From Proteobacteria bacterium UBA664 (GTDB lineage Bacteria; Pseudomonadota; Gammaproteobacteria; UBA7966), in contig DBNU01000102.1 of NCBI GenBank assembly GCA_002299125.1, positions 4,910 through 10,739 of the forward strand: a stretch of DNA of 5,830 nt. The letters run 5' to 3'. Positions 5,770 through 5,830 of this stretch are shown here, piece after piece (the first letter of the stretch is position 1; the number at the start of each line of letters is the position of its first letter). Position numbers and translations under genes: made by a program. The notes beneath the pieces are model-generated. The model did no database searches, was not told the origin of the DNA, and saw only the letters and a program-made list of their open reading frames with translations.

Positions 5770-5819
5770 GAACGTCCGCTCGGGGGGCGCTCGGCCAGGC
5801 CGCAGACAGGATGACGTTC
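5770..5819. repeat. Spaced inverted repeat upstream of the PepSY-like gene
   Basis: GAACGTC (5770-5776) and GACGTTC (5813-5819) are perfect 7-bp inverted arms 36 bp apart. Between them lies CGGCCAGGCCG (5792-5802), a perfect 5-bp-arm palindrome. The pair lies 37 bp upstream of the proposed start, where a promoter or operator of the operon would be expected. No clear -10/-35 pair is seen. It may be a regulatory site or chance. Confidence 0.35.
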
Positions 5820-5830
5820 GGCAGGGTCGG

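Noticed and set aside
1..5830. CRISPR array, tRNA, rRNA or insertion sequence
   Set aside because: No regularly spaced repeats, cloverleaf with a GGTTCRANTCC arm, rRNA-like stretch or transposase motif was seen on either strand.

Overview
The window is 5.8 kb of GC-rich DNA from a bacterial chromosome, with gene density and codon use typical of a proteobacterium. The presence of FabA (the anaerobic unsaturated fatty acid route), the thiE-hemL gene order and a PhoP/PhoQ-type two-component pair together point to a high-GC gammaproteobacterium. I cannot name the genus from sequence alone. No IS element, phage gene, CRISPR array, tRNA or rRNA was seen.

Layout from left to right. Plus strand: the last 128 codons of thiE (thiamine phosphate synthase, cut by the left edge), a 192-bp spacer, then a complete hemL (glutamate-1-semialdehyde aminomutase, 425 aa). 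Minus strand: a complete fabA (174 aa, GTG start) that converges on hemL across 69 bp holding a very GC-rich hairpin. A 381-bp divergent gap (2453-2833) follows; it has no recognisable gene but carries several palindromes and weak promoter-like elements. Plus strand: a 105-aa predicted exported protein with a divergent YHS-like domain. Minus strand: a three-gene cassette that converges on it, transcribed as small PepSY-type periplasmic protein -> PhoP-like response regulator -> PhoQ-like sensor kinase.

The first half is housekeeping metabolism: thiamine and tetrapyrrole cofactor synthesis, and unsaturated fatty acid synthesis. The second half is envelope signalling. The regulator gene starts 15 bp after the PepSY gene ends, so the two are probably cotranscribed. 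The kinase follows either directly (GTG 1 nt after the regulator stop) or about 106 bp later, depending on its start. The kinase closely resembles PhoQ in its catalytic core but not in its periplasmic sensor.

The observations most worth following are the PepSY-PhoP-PhoQ cassette with its unusual Ala9 tract, the sensor domain that lacks an obvious PhoQ acidic patch, the uncharacterised YHS-like exported protein, and the palindrome-rich fabA upstream region. I saw no clear evidence of a wholly new system.
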